A stretch of 64,000 nt of DNA, taken from NCBI RefSeq assembly GCF_030272615.1, contig NC_081407.1, positions 433,838,730-433,902,729 of the forward strand. The letters run 5' to 3'. This document shows, in pieces, positions 21,853-35,200 of this stretch. Source of the DNA: Cryptomeria japonica (lineage: Eukaryota > Streptophyta > Pinopsida > Cupressales > Cupressaceae). A program made the translations under genes and the position numbers. Every line of letters starts with the position of its first letter. The stretch's first letter is position 1. The notes under the pieces are model-generated. The model was not told where the DNA came from and searched no databases. It worked only from the letters and a program-made list of their open reading frames with translations.

Positions 21853-24429
21853 TGTTGGCATTGTGTTGTCATTGATGTCAACTGATATAGCATGTTACCG
21901 GTATAGGAGGACAACCGGTATGAGAAAATTGTTGATATGTTGTCTTTAATGTCAACCGACATTGTGGTGTCTTTGGTGTTCACTGGTATAGCTGTCAGTG
22001 TTATCAACTGGTAGAGTGGATAGTTGATATTGAACAAGCTTGGGAGAGAAGAGACCGGTGAGTGATATGAACCGACAAGCTTGTGACTGGTAAAGTTTGT
22101 TGGAGTATGGAACAATGAAGAGCTTGCAGGTCACCGGTACGCTAGTATGATGCCATCTAGCAAGACTCCCACCAGATGAAGTAAAGGTTGACATAGAGTG
22201 CGTTGCTTCAGTGAGCAAAGATGACATATGGAAAAGCTACCGAGATATATGTCAAGTGGAAGATGTATCCTCTCCTCAATGAAGTCACATTATTACCGAT
22301 AGGTGACATAGATGCTCCTCCATCGATGATTGGCAGTTGAAGTGCAATTGTTTATTCTTTCCACTGGTAAGTGGTAATATCTTGCTTATCCCACAGTGTG
22401 CATGGCATACATCATGACTCTCCGGGATAAGATATTCAGAGTAAGAAAAGGCAAGTGATTAGATGCATAGACCGAATGACCAAATTGGAAGATGAGGAAG
22501 CCTCCAGAGGTTGAGATCTGAGATGTACACTAGATCAACATGTGAAGTCAAGATGTGCTACTGGGACAGAGAAGGAAGAGTTGAGATGATGAGTTTTCCA
22601 CCTTGGCAAACCGATTGAGGGGAGAACCAGTCAAGTGAAGATGAGGCTTTGTAGCTGCACACAAGGTGGTTACCAGTATAAAGCAAAGGGCCAAGAGGCA
22701 AGTGGAGTGCTCCTATTCAGGTGTTAAGGTACATGACGAATCACCATGGATATCTACTGCTAGTCAGCAAGGTTGATGATCGGTAAATGTGATACATTGA
22801 CAAGACAAAGAAGGTGATGGCAAGAAGGTCAATCGGTAAGGTGAGATGTACCGGTAGGGTTAGATGATTGGAAGGTGTGTACCGGTTAAGTGTTTCGTCA
22901 GTGATCCTGTCTGAACTGACATAAAGGTCTAAGTTGACGAATATCGATAGAGGTGCCACGTGGAGTCGAGGTGACATACATGCATGAATTGGTAGATGAA
23001 GTGTGCACCGACGAGGTAGTTACAAAGTTGTTTGATATTAAATGCAGACCCCATAAATCAAGGGATGTGTTGCAGAGGTGTGCGGCTCGAGGAAGGTTGA
23101 GCATAGGTGATCCATGGGATGCACTGATCGATGTAGAGTGTCCAGGTGCAAATTGAAGTTGGTGATGCAAACCGCCGAACCATTTATGGTGATTGACCAA
23201 GTGCTAAGCCGACGAACTGTCCGTGTTTGCTAAGTATTGGAAGAAAGGAGATATGGTGGAAATGCCTGATTGCTTGTAGGTTGTCAATCTTCGTGCAGAA
23301 CGAGATCTGATTGGATCCGATACTCCTTGTGATTAGTGCAAGAAACCCTAGTGCGCCAATAGTTTGAAGTTGCATTTTGGCGGGAAAGCTCAGCTATTAG
23401 TATGTAGGCAAAAGACCAGATAGATTGATGTTGCCAGAAAGTGAGGTTCTAGATATAGAAGATTAAAGTGTGAGTGTGCATCTAGAGTCAATCAACCGGA
23501 GTGTCATCGAAGGTCATCGAAGTGATTGAGTGAGTGAAGATACAACCGGTGGCAGGGTTTTAGAGAGGCTTAATCGATGAGGTCAAGTTAACCGGTGGAC
23601 TGTCACTATATATGACAGTAGTGTGAATAGGCTGTATGTGAGTTTCAACAAGAAGGAAGAGAGAGGAAGGCAACACAAAGTGAACCGGTGTAGAGTGAGT
23701 ATTTGGGAAGAACTGACGGGCAAAGAACAGAGCAGGGTTAAACCCATGAGCTGAGTAATTGGTGATGAGGTGCAGAGTATGACAGGTTAGTAAACTGGTA
23801 GAGCATGAACTGGTAAGGCAACAACATTGTGTAGAGGAGAACAAAAAGAGGAAAAAGAGGTCAGACTGGGTAGAGATAGAGTGGAAGAGGAATCAGAAAG
23901 AATAAAGCTAAGTACCTATGGTAGAAAGGAGCAGTGAGATAGAGGAGTGAAACCGGTAGAGAGAGAAGTCATTAGTTGAGGTTACAAAATACTTTTGTAA
24001 CCAGATTATAACTAATGTATTATTTTATGTAATCCATTGAAATCACTGAGTTGGAGCTCGGTGTAGGGGTTGGTGCTCCTTGGGTTAGTGCCTTAAAATC
24101 AGGGGTTGGTGCTCCTTGGGTTGGTGCCCTAAATGTTGTAACCAATGTGTTTATTGTGAGGCTAGATTGGAGCAGTAGACTCCAACAACATTTCTCACCG
24201 AGGTTTTTCCCATCTTGGGTTTTCCTCATATATACCAATGTTATGTGATGTGCTCTTTGTGTGGTTGAATTGTGTTGTCTTGATCTATCTTACCGGTAGG
24301 TTTGCTTGGTCCTTAGGTGGGTAACCGATAATATCTCTTGGGGCTAAAAGGGGTAAGAATTTAGAAACAATTAATTCACCCCCCCCCCCCCTCCCCCCCT
24401 CCTCTCTCAGTGGCATCTTGTGTTCAACA
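21853..24429 (+). mobile_element. Solo LTR (2.6 kb), Copia-like, TSD CCTTT
   Basis: Begins TGTTGGCATTGTG and ends TGTGTTCAACA, with CCTTT at 21848-21852 and again at 24430-24434. It shares design with the Copia LTR at 5536: a TTGTCATTGATGTCAA block near the start, many ACCGGT-like hexamers, a U5 TTTTTCCC...GGGTTTTCC motif (24197-24230) and a poly-C run before CTCTCTCAG near the end. It has no coding content. It is probably a larger relative of the same Copia lineage and is embedded in the minus LINE. Confidence 0.85.
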
Positions 24430-25160
24430 CCTTTGAGGAACCTTTTGTTTCTTAGTATCATGTTCTTGTCTTCTATATTATTCAAAGTAACCCTTACATG
24501 TTTGCTCTTGTTATATCTTATCCATTTTTCGATCCTTTGTGCTTGCTGAATTCCTCATAGTCATTGCGGTTGATTTTTAAAATAGTCTCTTGTTAACTTT
24601 TTTGTGTTTTCCTTCACTCCATAATATTTTAACCTTTAATGAGAATATTTACAGCCCTATCATTTTCATCCTTTTGTTCTTGTATCCGCTTCCTTACTTG
24701 CTTTTCTATGAACTCATTTTATGTGCTTGATGTTCCCTTCATCACTTGAGTCCGAGATTTGACCTCTTCTATTTGTTCTTTTAGTTGGTTTTCTTTTAAC
24801 TCTATGTTTGCCATTGCCGATTGTATCTCTTTTATTTGTGGATCACTATTCCTTTCTTTCACTTTTATCTTGCTCTGTTTTGATTTGCCTTAACCCCTAC
24901 CTTATTGAAAACAACTCTTGTTTACCCTTTTCCATGCTATTTTGTAACTTGTATACTTGCTCTTTGAGTAACTTGTTCTCTCTCATTAGCTTCTAATTGT
25001 TTTCCACGATGTCCTTTATCTTAACGTGTTCAAACTGACTCCTTAATTTTAGAGATTGAAGTCCTTCATGATCATTTACCCACTTAAATATAAATTTGAG
25101 AACCATGTCAAAGGTGTTGAAATATGACTATATGTATTTACGAACCTTCATCATTTTGTA
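24430..25160 (-). pseudogene. LINE ORF1-like coiled-coil segment, minus copy (5' part)
   Basis: The minus strand reads KDIVENN, LMRENKLLKEQVYKLQN, MEKGKQELFSIR, KIKVKERNSDPQIKEIQ, MANIELKENQLKEQIEEV and then FIEKQVRKRIQEQKDEND (about 25020-24660). The Lys/Glu-rich heptad pattern suits an ORF1-type RNA-binding coiled coil upstream of the endonuclease. Stops interrupt it. The assignment rests on position and composition only; no RRM or zinc knuckle was seen. Confidence 0.5.
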
Positions 25161-25231
25161 TTTTATTTGTTGATTGAGTTTCAACCTCAAATTGTTTTGC
25201 AACTCATGTCAAAAAAAGACATCGAACTCAA

Positions 25232-25440
25232 CTTTTCCTTTCCTTTATTATATTTTTGCATGCTTTGAAATGAATTTTATCAAATTTTCCTTCTTTTATT
25301 CTATTTTTGCATGCTTTGAACTTGATGAATGTTATAACTTTTCCTTTCCTTTATTCTTGCATGCTTTGACCTTATGAATTTTATAACCTTTCCTATCCTT
25401 TATTCTATTTTTGCATGCTTTGACCTTGATGAGTTTTATC
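25232..25440. repeat. Four tandem units of about 53 bp
   Basis: Units begin near 25232, 25285, 25339 and 25387. Each has TTTTCCTTTCCTTTATTCT, then TTTTTGCATGCTTTGA(A/C), then a GATGAATTTTAT-like tail. Lengths vary by small indels. The array lies just beyond the presumed 5' end of the minus LINE and about 300 bp upstream of the HMA1 start codon. Confidence 0.8.
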
Positions 25441-25735
25441 GTATTTAATGTTTTAAACACTGTTTTTGGTAGAATAGAAGATGATGCACTAGTTAGCTGC
25501 TGTCAACTATCAGAAACACGACCGCCGCCCCCAAAAAGATGGAATCGACGACGATAAGCATAATGGGAAGAGACAAATTACATTCTGAACTTTTCAGTTG
25601 CATAACCCTCATGAATTGTCCACATAATGACGATACAGAATAGTAGCCTAAACAAACATCAACATATAATGGAGTGAACGAAACAAAAAGAGAACATACA
25701 AGAGCAATTACTTGTTCATTTCCTGCTACAGGGCC
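25441..25735 (+). promoter_or_regulatory. Putative HMA1 5' flank and leader
   Basis: This 295-bp stretch separates the tandem array from the HMA1 start codon. It holds a short GC-rich patch (ACGACCGCCGCCCCC, about 25519-25533) and AT-rich sequence with CATATAATGG near 25664. No clear TATA box or splice sites could be fixed. A transposon-free stretch before the ATG is consistent with promoter and 5' UTR. Confidence 0.4.
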
Positions 25736-26281
25736 ATGGAAGCTATCGCAATTTCTACCAGAAGTAGCAATCTACTCCTGTTAAATCTCAGAGCAAGCCG
25801 TCATTTATGGAGGCCATCACATCTCCTCCTTCCAAGAAAACAACCGAGATTACCTTTCCAATCCCGTCAATGTGGCCTTCAAATCACTGCATGTAAAAAA
25901 CTAAACGTGCCCTGCCCGAACGACGACGCCCACGGGCCCGACCATTCAGAGCACCATCATGATGGCCACCGTCGCCAGCACGGGCACGACCATTCAGTGC
26001 ACCACCATCACGGCCATCATCACCAGCACGGGCACGTGCACAAAAACCTTGAACACGGGCAGGAGGACGGGCAGCTGAATGCGGCTCAGAAGGCTCTACT
26101 AAATTTGGCCAAGGCTAGTGGATGGGCCAGTTTAGCTGATTTATTGCGGGAAAATTTCAGGCTTTGCTCTTCTGCCATGGTTTTGCTGCTGTTGGCGGCT
26201 CTTTGCCATTATGTTCAACCAAAGGCAGCAGCGAAGTCAGCTCAGAATGCGTTAATTGCACTCGCATTTCCTCTTGTCGCG
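25736..26281 (+). CDS. HMA1: HMA1 exon 1
   Basis: Codons 1-182. The ATG in GCCATGG is chosen over an in-frame ATG 24 bp upstream because it has the better context and gives a transit-like Ser/Arg/Leu-rich N-terminus. The exon encodes the His-rich region and first membrane segments. It ends ...FPLVA at a GTATTT donor. The frame stays open to 26365 but departs from the family there. Confidence 0.9.
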
Positions 26282-29200
26282 GTATTTTATTTTTTCCCTC
26301 AAAATTTTCATCAATTGAGGCAATCCAAGTCGTGTCTTTTTTGCTTAAATTGTTTCGAGCCTTGAATTAATTTACTATTGTTCTTCACAACTTTACAACG
26401 CTTTTCTCTTTTGTACAAGCTTTTCAGTGTTTCTTATACTTCAGAATCTGAAGTGGCATTTCTATTTCAAGCGTGCGTTTTGTTGTATGCTTTAGTCGTT
26501 TATAAGTTTAATTTTTATTTGTTACCTCTTGATCACTTTTTGCGAAATGCCGAAATTTTAAATGTTTTCTCTCCTAGAACGTGAAAAGAGTATTCAGTTA
26601 AAAAATTTGGAATACAAATTCTTGTTATTTGCGTTTGGCGGCCTTTTGCCCTTACGTTCAATCCAAGGTAGCTGCTACATTGGGGTTTAAAATGAGGTAA
26701 TGGCGATCACATTTTCTCATGTTGGGGTAAGCATCAAAGGCCATTCTTGCATTACTCAAGACTTTCCTTCTTTGACTAACTCCAGCAGGATTTGCACCAC
26801 AATTTCTCTAGTTACAGCAATCTAGGTCTTGATATCCTCTTACTTCGTATGTACCAATAAATTTATATATTTTCTCTTCTTGAATTCAGTTATAGCCAAT
26901 TGTCTTCTTATTTAAGATCCTCTCACCTATCACTATTTCTATTTTAAAATGTCTTCATTTTCGTAAACCTCGGCAATGTTTCTTCTTTTCTCACAACCTA
27001 AAATTGCGTTTGTGAATCAATGAAGAACCTTATGATAAGGATGGGAGTTAATGGAGTACAATTCTACAAGCGAAAAATACCTTTATACTTTTAATTGCCT
27101 AAGCCTCCTTGCACAGAAACCCTTGGTGGGGAATCAGCAATTTGGAATTTTATCAGATGTAAACTCCTGTTTGTTCCAAAATCGAGACGGTCAATTTCGC
27201 AGGCAGCTTTTATTTGTAATGATACTTGGTTGAAAAGAATCCCATTATGTCAAGATGGTGAACTCTAAGTTTCTGGCTGATTTTGCAATTGTGCAATTGG
27301 GATGGTATTTGTGTGTAGCAACTACGTGATTGATGGAGATGGCTTCAAGATCTAGAAGAATCTGGATGGTCCTCTCTTGATGTTGCTTAAAAAGGCTTAA
27401 AAAGCTAAGATTTTGAATTGTTAGCTTGATAGCTGGTCTTTTACAGAAGGGTCCAGGTAAACTGACTCGAGGAGAGACAAACCTGATATTGTAATGGTGG
27501 AAGTAGCATTACTAGAGATATTACTGGAATCATACAGAAATGAGATGGATATTCCAAGTAAAAAGATTTGGTTACACGGGACTATTGAAAGCAAGTAACT
27601 TTCTTTGGTTGGCTCTGCAGTTTGGAGCACTTAAATAGGATAGATTGGTTAGTTGAGATTTCTATAGGCCATCTATCTTCTTTATGGTGAAGAAAATGAA
27701 GCGAGCAACAAACATAGCATATTTGTTGCTCTCAAACTTAGAGGATTTGGATTAAAGTCATAGATAAGGGGAGTTTTGGTCTTTCCAAGTTAGGAAAGAT
27801 GTCTGGTTAATGATGGGGTGTGTTAAATTAAAAGTACTCCTCTTGGATATGCTTCGAGTATCTCACCCATCATCCTTATTTGGAGTTATATCAATTGTTA
27901 GAAACAACAGAAATGTTGAATGTTCCGGATAACTGAGAGGGGGTGTGAATCAGTTATCAATTAAAACTTTATTAAATTTTCACAGAAACAGATCTGGCAA
28001 ATATAGATTTCAGATTGCATAACCATGAACAAATGATACCATGAAAAGAACACACACAAGAGACACCAAGTATGACATGGAAAACCCAAGAAGGGAAAAC
28101 CACGGAGAATGCTAGTTCTCAGAATAAAAACACCTGTTAGGGTGACATCGGTTAAGGTGACTTTAACAAGGTGGCTCACTGCCAGAATTGCTCACTGCAT
28201 GTGGGCTCACTGCCCGGCTAAAACCGGCAGAAAAAGGAGGGCTCACTGCCCAAAAGAAGAAAGAAAGAATCCGCCATAAGAGGCACAACTGCCACTCTGC
28301 TGCAATGCCGGAAGAAACCTTAGGCTCACTGCCACCGGTATTAAACAGCATCAGCAAACAACCACACTGATCAACCACTTTATATTGCTAGAGATAGACC
28401 TTCTTTTTACAATCAACTTCCTTTTGCTAAAACTTTCTTCATGATTTTTCATTACAAGTGATCTTTATATAGCAATCTCCAAAATATATTTTTCAAGTCG
28501 GCCAAGGAGACAATAACTCATAATTCAGAAATAGGTCTTCAAACTAAGCATTCTCACGGTGGAGAGGAATGAAAAGTGCACCACACCACAATGCAACAAC
28601 ATGTTATCCAAATGCCACAATCACTAGACCAAAAGATAGAACATCTGGGGTTAGCCGGACCAGGTAAGAACACTTCTGGAGCACAACAACACATGCCGAA
28701 TCAGAATAATGAAGATATATGCACTAGAAGCATGAAACTAGAAATGCAACAAAAGAACTAAAGACGCGGAGCAACACGGAGCTTTGCAAACTCTTTTAGA
28801 CAAGCATCATCAACACAGCATAAACTTCCGGAGAATACCTTCCGGACCACCAAACCATGAAAGAAGAATCTCAAAATGTATCTGCAATAAGTCTGAACAT
28901 CCAAAGCAAAACCAAGCACAGAAACAGAGTCAATACGTTGACATCAATGACAACCATACTGAACCATCAATCATCTTCACATTTGCAACAGAACATTCAA
29001 GGAAAAGGTCAGATTGATCGACTCCTTATTTTGCATGAAGGATTTTAAAATCCCTTTTCTTGGGATAAACAACATGCTATTGGTTCTTTTGGGTTGAGCC
29101 TTACTAAAGAAATATAACAATGTTGGGTTTTTTTATGGTCTTTTGGTTTGATTCTATACAGCTCCATGCTTCATTGAGCGATCTTCCCTAACAGGGATAT

Positions 29201-32200
29201 TTTCACTTGTACTATGTTTGAAGGCTCAGGGTTTAACCACTTTAGTTCTGCTCCCTCTTTTGTGTTCAGTTGCTTTTTTTAATCTAGAATCTTTACATCC
29301 AAGTGGTTATCCTTAATTCTTGTACTCTGTGTTGCATTGATCTATGTTGGTCATTTGTGACATTAATATAACGAAATTCTTCCTTTGTGGCTCATATATG
29401 TGCTTGGGATGCTAAGATGATGGGAACTTGTTGTTCTAAAGCCAAAACTAAACCAAAATGTAAGAAACTAACTGTTATTAGCCCTCAGAATGTTAAAAGC
29501 TTTATAGAATATAGTTCACACCCCGCCTCCCCCAATCTCCTTCCCTCTCAAGTGTGACACTTGCTGGAAGTTTTGTGTTTAAAGCTGAAAGTAGCATTTG
29601 AATTTGATGGTAAAGGGTTGAATTGTTTTGAAATTTCAGAAATGATTGTCATCTTTCCTCCTGTTTGATGTTCTTTCATTTAGCAAACTAGAGTTGGAAG
29701 TTTGATCAATATCCAGTTCAAGTTGTATTAAACCAAAAGCTACATGTCCTCAACTGCTAATACTGTTGGTTTTGTTTCATCTGTAAGATTTAATCAGAGC
29801 TTCACAGTAAGGTGTCTTGTACAAAGATGGATCTATAACATATTTGCAGACAAATAAGCTTTGGCAAAAAATCAGTATATAAAAAAAAAACAATGCAGGA
29901 AAAATGTATGGTATATGAGTGGATTAAAAGCTGGATTTGAGAAGCCTCATTTTGACTCCAATTTGATACTTAAATAGCAAAGTTTTTAATTAATATGGTA
30001 AGATGGTCATATTTAAATATTGTACCATAGTGTGGAGCTCCAGCTTCTATGTCACGTTCCATTATTTGCTTATTTTAATAATGAATAAAAACTTGATTAA
30101 GATATTTATTTAGTTAAATTTTAATTTATTGAGTGGATTAAGTTAAATAGAATATTGTTATGCTTAAATTATATAAAGTGATTAAGATAGATTTTAATGA
30201 TGTTGCAATGTTAATAATGGAAATTGATGATGATTTAGACTAGATATGTATGATGATAATGATTTTTATTTTAATGGCTGACCTATTAATGTGCAAATGA
30301 GTTTAAGTGGATGTAGGATTAGTTGAAGACAGGAACATGGTAAAGGAGAGGGGTCCTAGCCATTTGAGTAAACAATGTCCATGATGAGAACCATATCACA
30401 CACCACGTAGAGCACACATATGAATGATATAATGAATGCTTCTATCTAAATGCCATGCATACATATGATTATTGATACTTATGAATGACTAATTAGAAAA
30501 GAAAAAGTAAAATGTCTTACCTTTTATTTACCTTGCGCGTTTGCTTGATAATAGGTACATGATGGAGTACTATGATAATATGTTGTCATCTTTGTTTATC
30601 ATACTGTGATATATTTTCAAAATAAATAGTGCCATAACAAGTGTATTATGTTTCCCTTCTATAAACAATTGCACATAGAAGCTTATAAGTTCACATATAA
30701 GCATGATTACATCGCCATAAGAGTACGAATATATGGGTGCATATGAGTATATATTTATATGTACATGTATGCACTCACATAGCATATACCTGTGACGGTA
30801 TAGGTGCGCCTATACGTGCTTATACAAGAAGCTGACGTTGTTACTATGCCATGCCTCATAATAACTTGGAGGCCGATTATACCAATAATCACATCCATTA
30901 AAATATTGCAAATGATAATGGTCACATAGCACTTACAATGTCTTAATGGATGGAGCTCTTTTTTTATTATTATATTTCATAATGCTGCAATGTATTGCCA
31001 AATCGAATGCTATCCATAGCATTGCATTATAATACTCCCATTTCAAATGTTGTTCTTAATGCTTCAACATATAGAATCTAGAAAATGATATGTTTATAAC
31101 ATCGAATGCATATTATTAGCCAAGTTCAAAGTGAGCAAGGTGGCCGCCAACTTAAAATCAAAATGCCATTGAATCTTTTAAAAAGAAATAAGCCGAATCA
31201 GTCTGTATTATAAAAGCCATGAAACAGCTCATACCAAGTGGCCGCAAGTAGGGAAATGACCTGTACAATATTTAAGTTTTGTAACAACCACGCCCAAGAA
31301 AAGAAGGACCGATAGCTATGTTTGGTTAAGAATATCATTTTGAGAAGGAAGCCACTATCGTTTTTGGGCTGCAAGCCCATTATTTTGCTTTCAGAAGCCA
31401 AACATATTTTGCATGAAAGATTTTCTGAACATAGGCATTCAAGAGGTTTCATCTTTTCATGTAGAACAAACAATATAGAGACAGAGAAGCAGAATATATC
31501 TGCTTTGCCCATCACTGCATAGTAAAGCTCACATTTTCATCACTCGAGTCAATATTTTTGAGTTTGAGAAGGGGTGGAAACAAACATAAGAGGGTTATTG
31601 AATTGGCAAGGCGTCCAAGTTGAGAACAGTGGGTCGCCAGTATTCAACCCAATCATCTTCAGTTATTCAAGCAGTTTTCTACAATTCTTTTGTGTTTTTC
31701 TGAATTTATATAATGAATCTGGGTAGAATCCATATCATCATGTGAAATCTGAAAGTGTGCTTTTTCATAAAAATATTGCATTATTAAAATCTGATAGGAT
31801 ATTGTTAGCACAAATGAGCGCATAATCAGATGTATAAATACTTAAGAATCAATACATCTGAATATGTAACCATTTGGGTATCCAGAGAACCTTAGGTGAA
31901 CTTGCAACATAGACGAACTATTCTTAGCTGTCCTTTTCCATGACAGTTTGTGATTAACCTTAGATTCTGAACATATGAGACAAATAGATAAATAGCTAGA
32001 TACTGATTACCAAATCTGCAATCTTCATTATAAAATTTAAGAGCAACAGTAGTAAGAAACATTAGCATCATTCTCTGCATTAAACAGATTAATAAATCAT
32101 TCAAAAACCACAGAAATTTAGAGGACAATTACCTTCTTTTCTTGACAATTTGAGAACAAGATCGTTACTACAGTTAAAAAGAGCAAAAAACATAGAGATA

Positions 32201-35200
32201 TCAGTAACCTTGCATCATGTTCATCTGAAAATTAGTTAGTTATGAAACTGAATGAGGTAGGCAAAATTAGTTATAGTAGAGAATGTATACGCATATATAA
32301 ATATGTACATACACATAGGCTATCACATATATGTATACTTCCAGTATACACACATGCGATATACCTTCTCTTTAATTCTAATTTAAATTCTTCTTTCAAT
32401 TAATGACTGTTGTATAAATCTGCTTTTGTCCTCATTACGAAACTGAATGTTAAATGTAAAATTACTCATAAACATGCATAAATTCTGATTTCTTACTTAT
32501 CGTGTATTCTTAAAGAACGTATGCTCATATATATGCGTATAATAATATATGTACATGTCATTATATACATACATGTGTCATACCTTCTTCTTAAAATATG
32601 TCATTGATCTCAAAATGATTATATTATTGCCTAACGATGCATTGAAAATTTGAAACAGACATATGGAATTATAGAAATGCATATGGAAGTCATATAAACA
32701 ATCTCATTGGTAATGCATTGTAATAGCCATATACTAAGTTACCGATTCGGGTACGGATTCGACAATTTTTTTTTCTTGGGTACAGGTACAGGTACGGGTA
32801 TGTCCGTACATATATGTATATATATTTTAATTTTATGTATATATGTATACATATATTATATATATGTTCAAACATCAAAATTATATATATGTTTTGATGC
32901 ATTTCATGCATCAGAAGGGGCGAAATTAGGGTTTATATGTTAAAAAAAAATTAAAAAAGGTGTTTTTTTATTGTTTTTTGTGTTTTTACGACCCATGGGC
33001 CCTGTTTTTGGGAACCCACAGGCCTTGGTTCTCCTGGGTCCACTCGGGTTCTCCTCGGGTTCCTCCTGGGTCCTGCCCAGGTGGCTGGGTTTTATATGAC
33101 TTTCATGTGCATTTATATCATTCTATATGGCTGTTACAATGCATTACCAATAAGATCATTTACATGACTTCCGTATGCATTTTTATCATTCTATATGGCC
33201 TAAGATATCGGTTCTTGGCAAAATGGGCTGGGTCCGGGTCCTGATTCTTGCCCGGTCCTGGTTCTCCCCGGGTTCTCCTTGGGTTCCTCCCATGACTGGG
33301 TTCTCTTGCCCCTACGGAAGTCATGTAAATGATCTTATTGGTAATGCATTGTAACAGCCATATAGAATGATATAAATGCACATGAAAGTCATATAAATGT
33401 TCTCATTGGTAATGCATACAAAAGCCACATAAGATGATGAATTAATAGTAATGCATCAGAAAGACATGTAGGAGCTGCATTAAATCATCATGTAGAATGT
33501 GAATATGTTTAAGATGCATACGAAAAGCCATGTAGGAGAAGTGAGAAGTCTCTTCATAGGAAAATTCATTAACATAGGATGATTGGTGTTTGATACATTG
33601 TATGTGGGATAAGCTATGTTTTCGGGAATGGTTGTTGAATGTAGAAACAACAGAGAATGATGATCCTCTTTTTGGGAAATCTGTTTTTAAAGTGCTTTGG
33701 CCAAAGCCTAGTTCATTGAAATAGATGAATTGCCTAACAAATTTCACTTAATATGTTTCTTTGCCACATCTGATAATATTTCGTTGCATACTCATATAGT
33801 AGATGTGCATGTAGATGTATCAAGCTGCACGATGGTTTCCATCCTGCCATTGTTTTTAGGTAGCTAGGCTTTTCGTTCAAGGTTGGTGGTTCTTCATGTC
33901 AGGAAGAACTCTGGTGAAGCATAACTGCTTTGTGGTTGGGCAAAAAAGTACTTGAGCCATGTTCCTGTCCTTAGCTAGTAGATGACCTTGTGGTTGGTAG
34001 GTAGCAAGCGAGGACGATTGTATTTCTAATTATTTGTATCTTGAAATTTGTACTTTTCTTATATTGTTATCGTCATGGCAAGTAGCTCATCATCTTTGTA
34101 CTTAGATTAATATATGTATATGTGCTTTCCTGGAATAAGCACTTGAACTCCATTGGGCACTTGAACTCCATTGGAAATTGTAATTGTAATATTTATTTTA
34201 TATTTATATGGAACGTTTGATTATAATTAATATTTGATGATGTGTTAAATGAGTTATTTAAATATTTTTATATTTTTTATTTCCGATGTCCTTACATTGT
34301 ATATTTATCAGATAATTTTCTAATACTATTTGTGCTTATGGTTTACTTTGCTAGTAAAGAACAAATAGAATCTTCAACCATAGTATGTGGCTGACCCTCT
34401 AGATTTTGAAATGTAACAGATATCAGCAGCACTTGATGCATTAGTTGACATTGCTGGTGGAAAAGTTAATATCCATGTACTAATGGCCTCAGCTGCATTC
34501 GCATCTGTATTTATGGGAAATGCCCTGGAAGGCGGATTACTTCTCGCCATGTTTAGCCTTGCTCATATTGGTAAGGTATTTGAAGTTGTAATTGAGTTTT
34601 TTCTAGTCTAGTATACAGGTTTAGGTAGCTGTTCTCTCCATTGCTTGTACTGTGTCATACTTCTAAGAACTGCTTTCTGTAGCGGAGGATTATTTTGCAA
34701 ACCGAGCAATGGGTGATATCAAGGCACTAAAGGAAAGCAATCCAGAGTTTGCTCTTGTTTTGGATACATTTGATGCAACAGCACCTCTTCATTTTTCAGC
34801 AATAACCTACAAACATGTTCCTATGCATGATTTGGAGGTGGGATCATACATATTGGTTAGAGCTGGTGAGGTATACAACTATCTGAAGTGTTGCTTTTCA
34901 AATTTTATGTCTGCATTTGTTTTGATGCAAGTAAGTCATTTTGCCAGTAGAATTTTGTTACAAGGTCTTCTCAGGCATCAAGACCCTTTACTTGGGTGGG
35001 GTCATTCTCCAAAGTTCCATAGAAAGAACTCAATAAATTCTGAAATTCCTTAGAATATAAATGCCTTTATGTTTCTTATTGATATCCTTCATGTGTATCT
35101 GAAATTTCAAGCTAACTCTATTAACAAAAGTAATTACAATATTTATCGGAAATTGCATAAAAAATCATATGAAGCGCCAAAAGGGATTTCACTCCATGGC

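Larger units (their letters stand above)
26282..34419 (+). other. HMA1 intron 1 (8.1 kb)
   Basis: Contains a minus solo LTR (27921-28995), unidentified AT-rich sequence (26400-27900 and 29000-32280), an AT-rich stretch full of TATATG/CATATA microsatellite-like sequence (32280-32900), and a GC-rich fold-back block (32960-33400). No intact open frame of note was found. Confidence 0.75.

Noticed and set aside
26164-26584. Plus frames overlapping and following HMA1 exon 1
   Set aside because: The first is out of frame with the clearly homologous exon. The second lies in the intron and shows no family motif.
28188-28370. 60-codon plus frame in the minus solo LTR
   Set aside because: It is made of the GGCTCACTGCC phrases and lies wholly inside an LTR with no coding role.
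33160-33381. 73-codon minus frame and its plus counterpart at 32960-33244
   Set aside because: They are translations of the inverted repeat and its GC-rich loop. The Arg/Pro/Gly composition comes from the GGGTTCTCC phrases.
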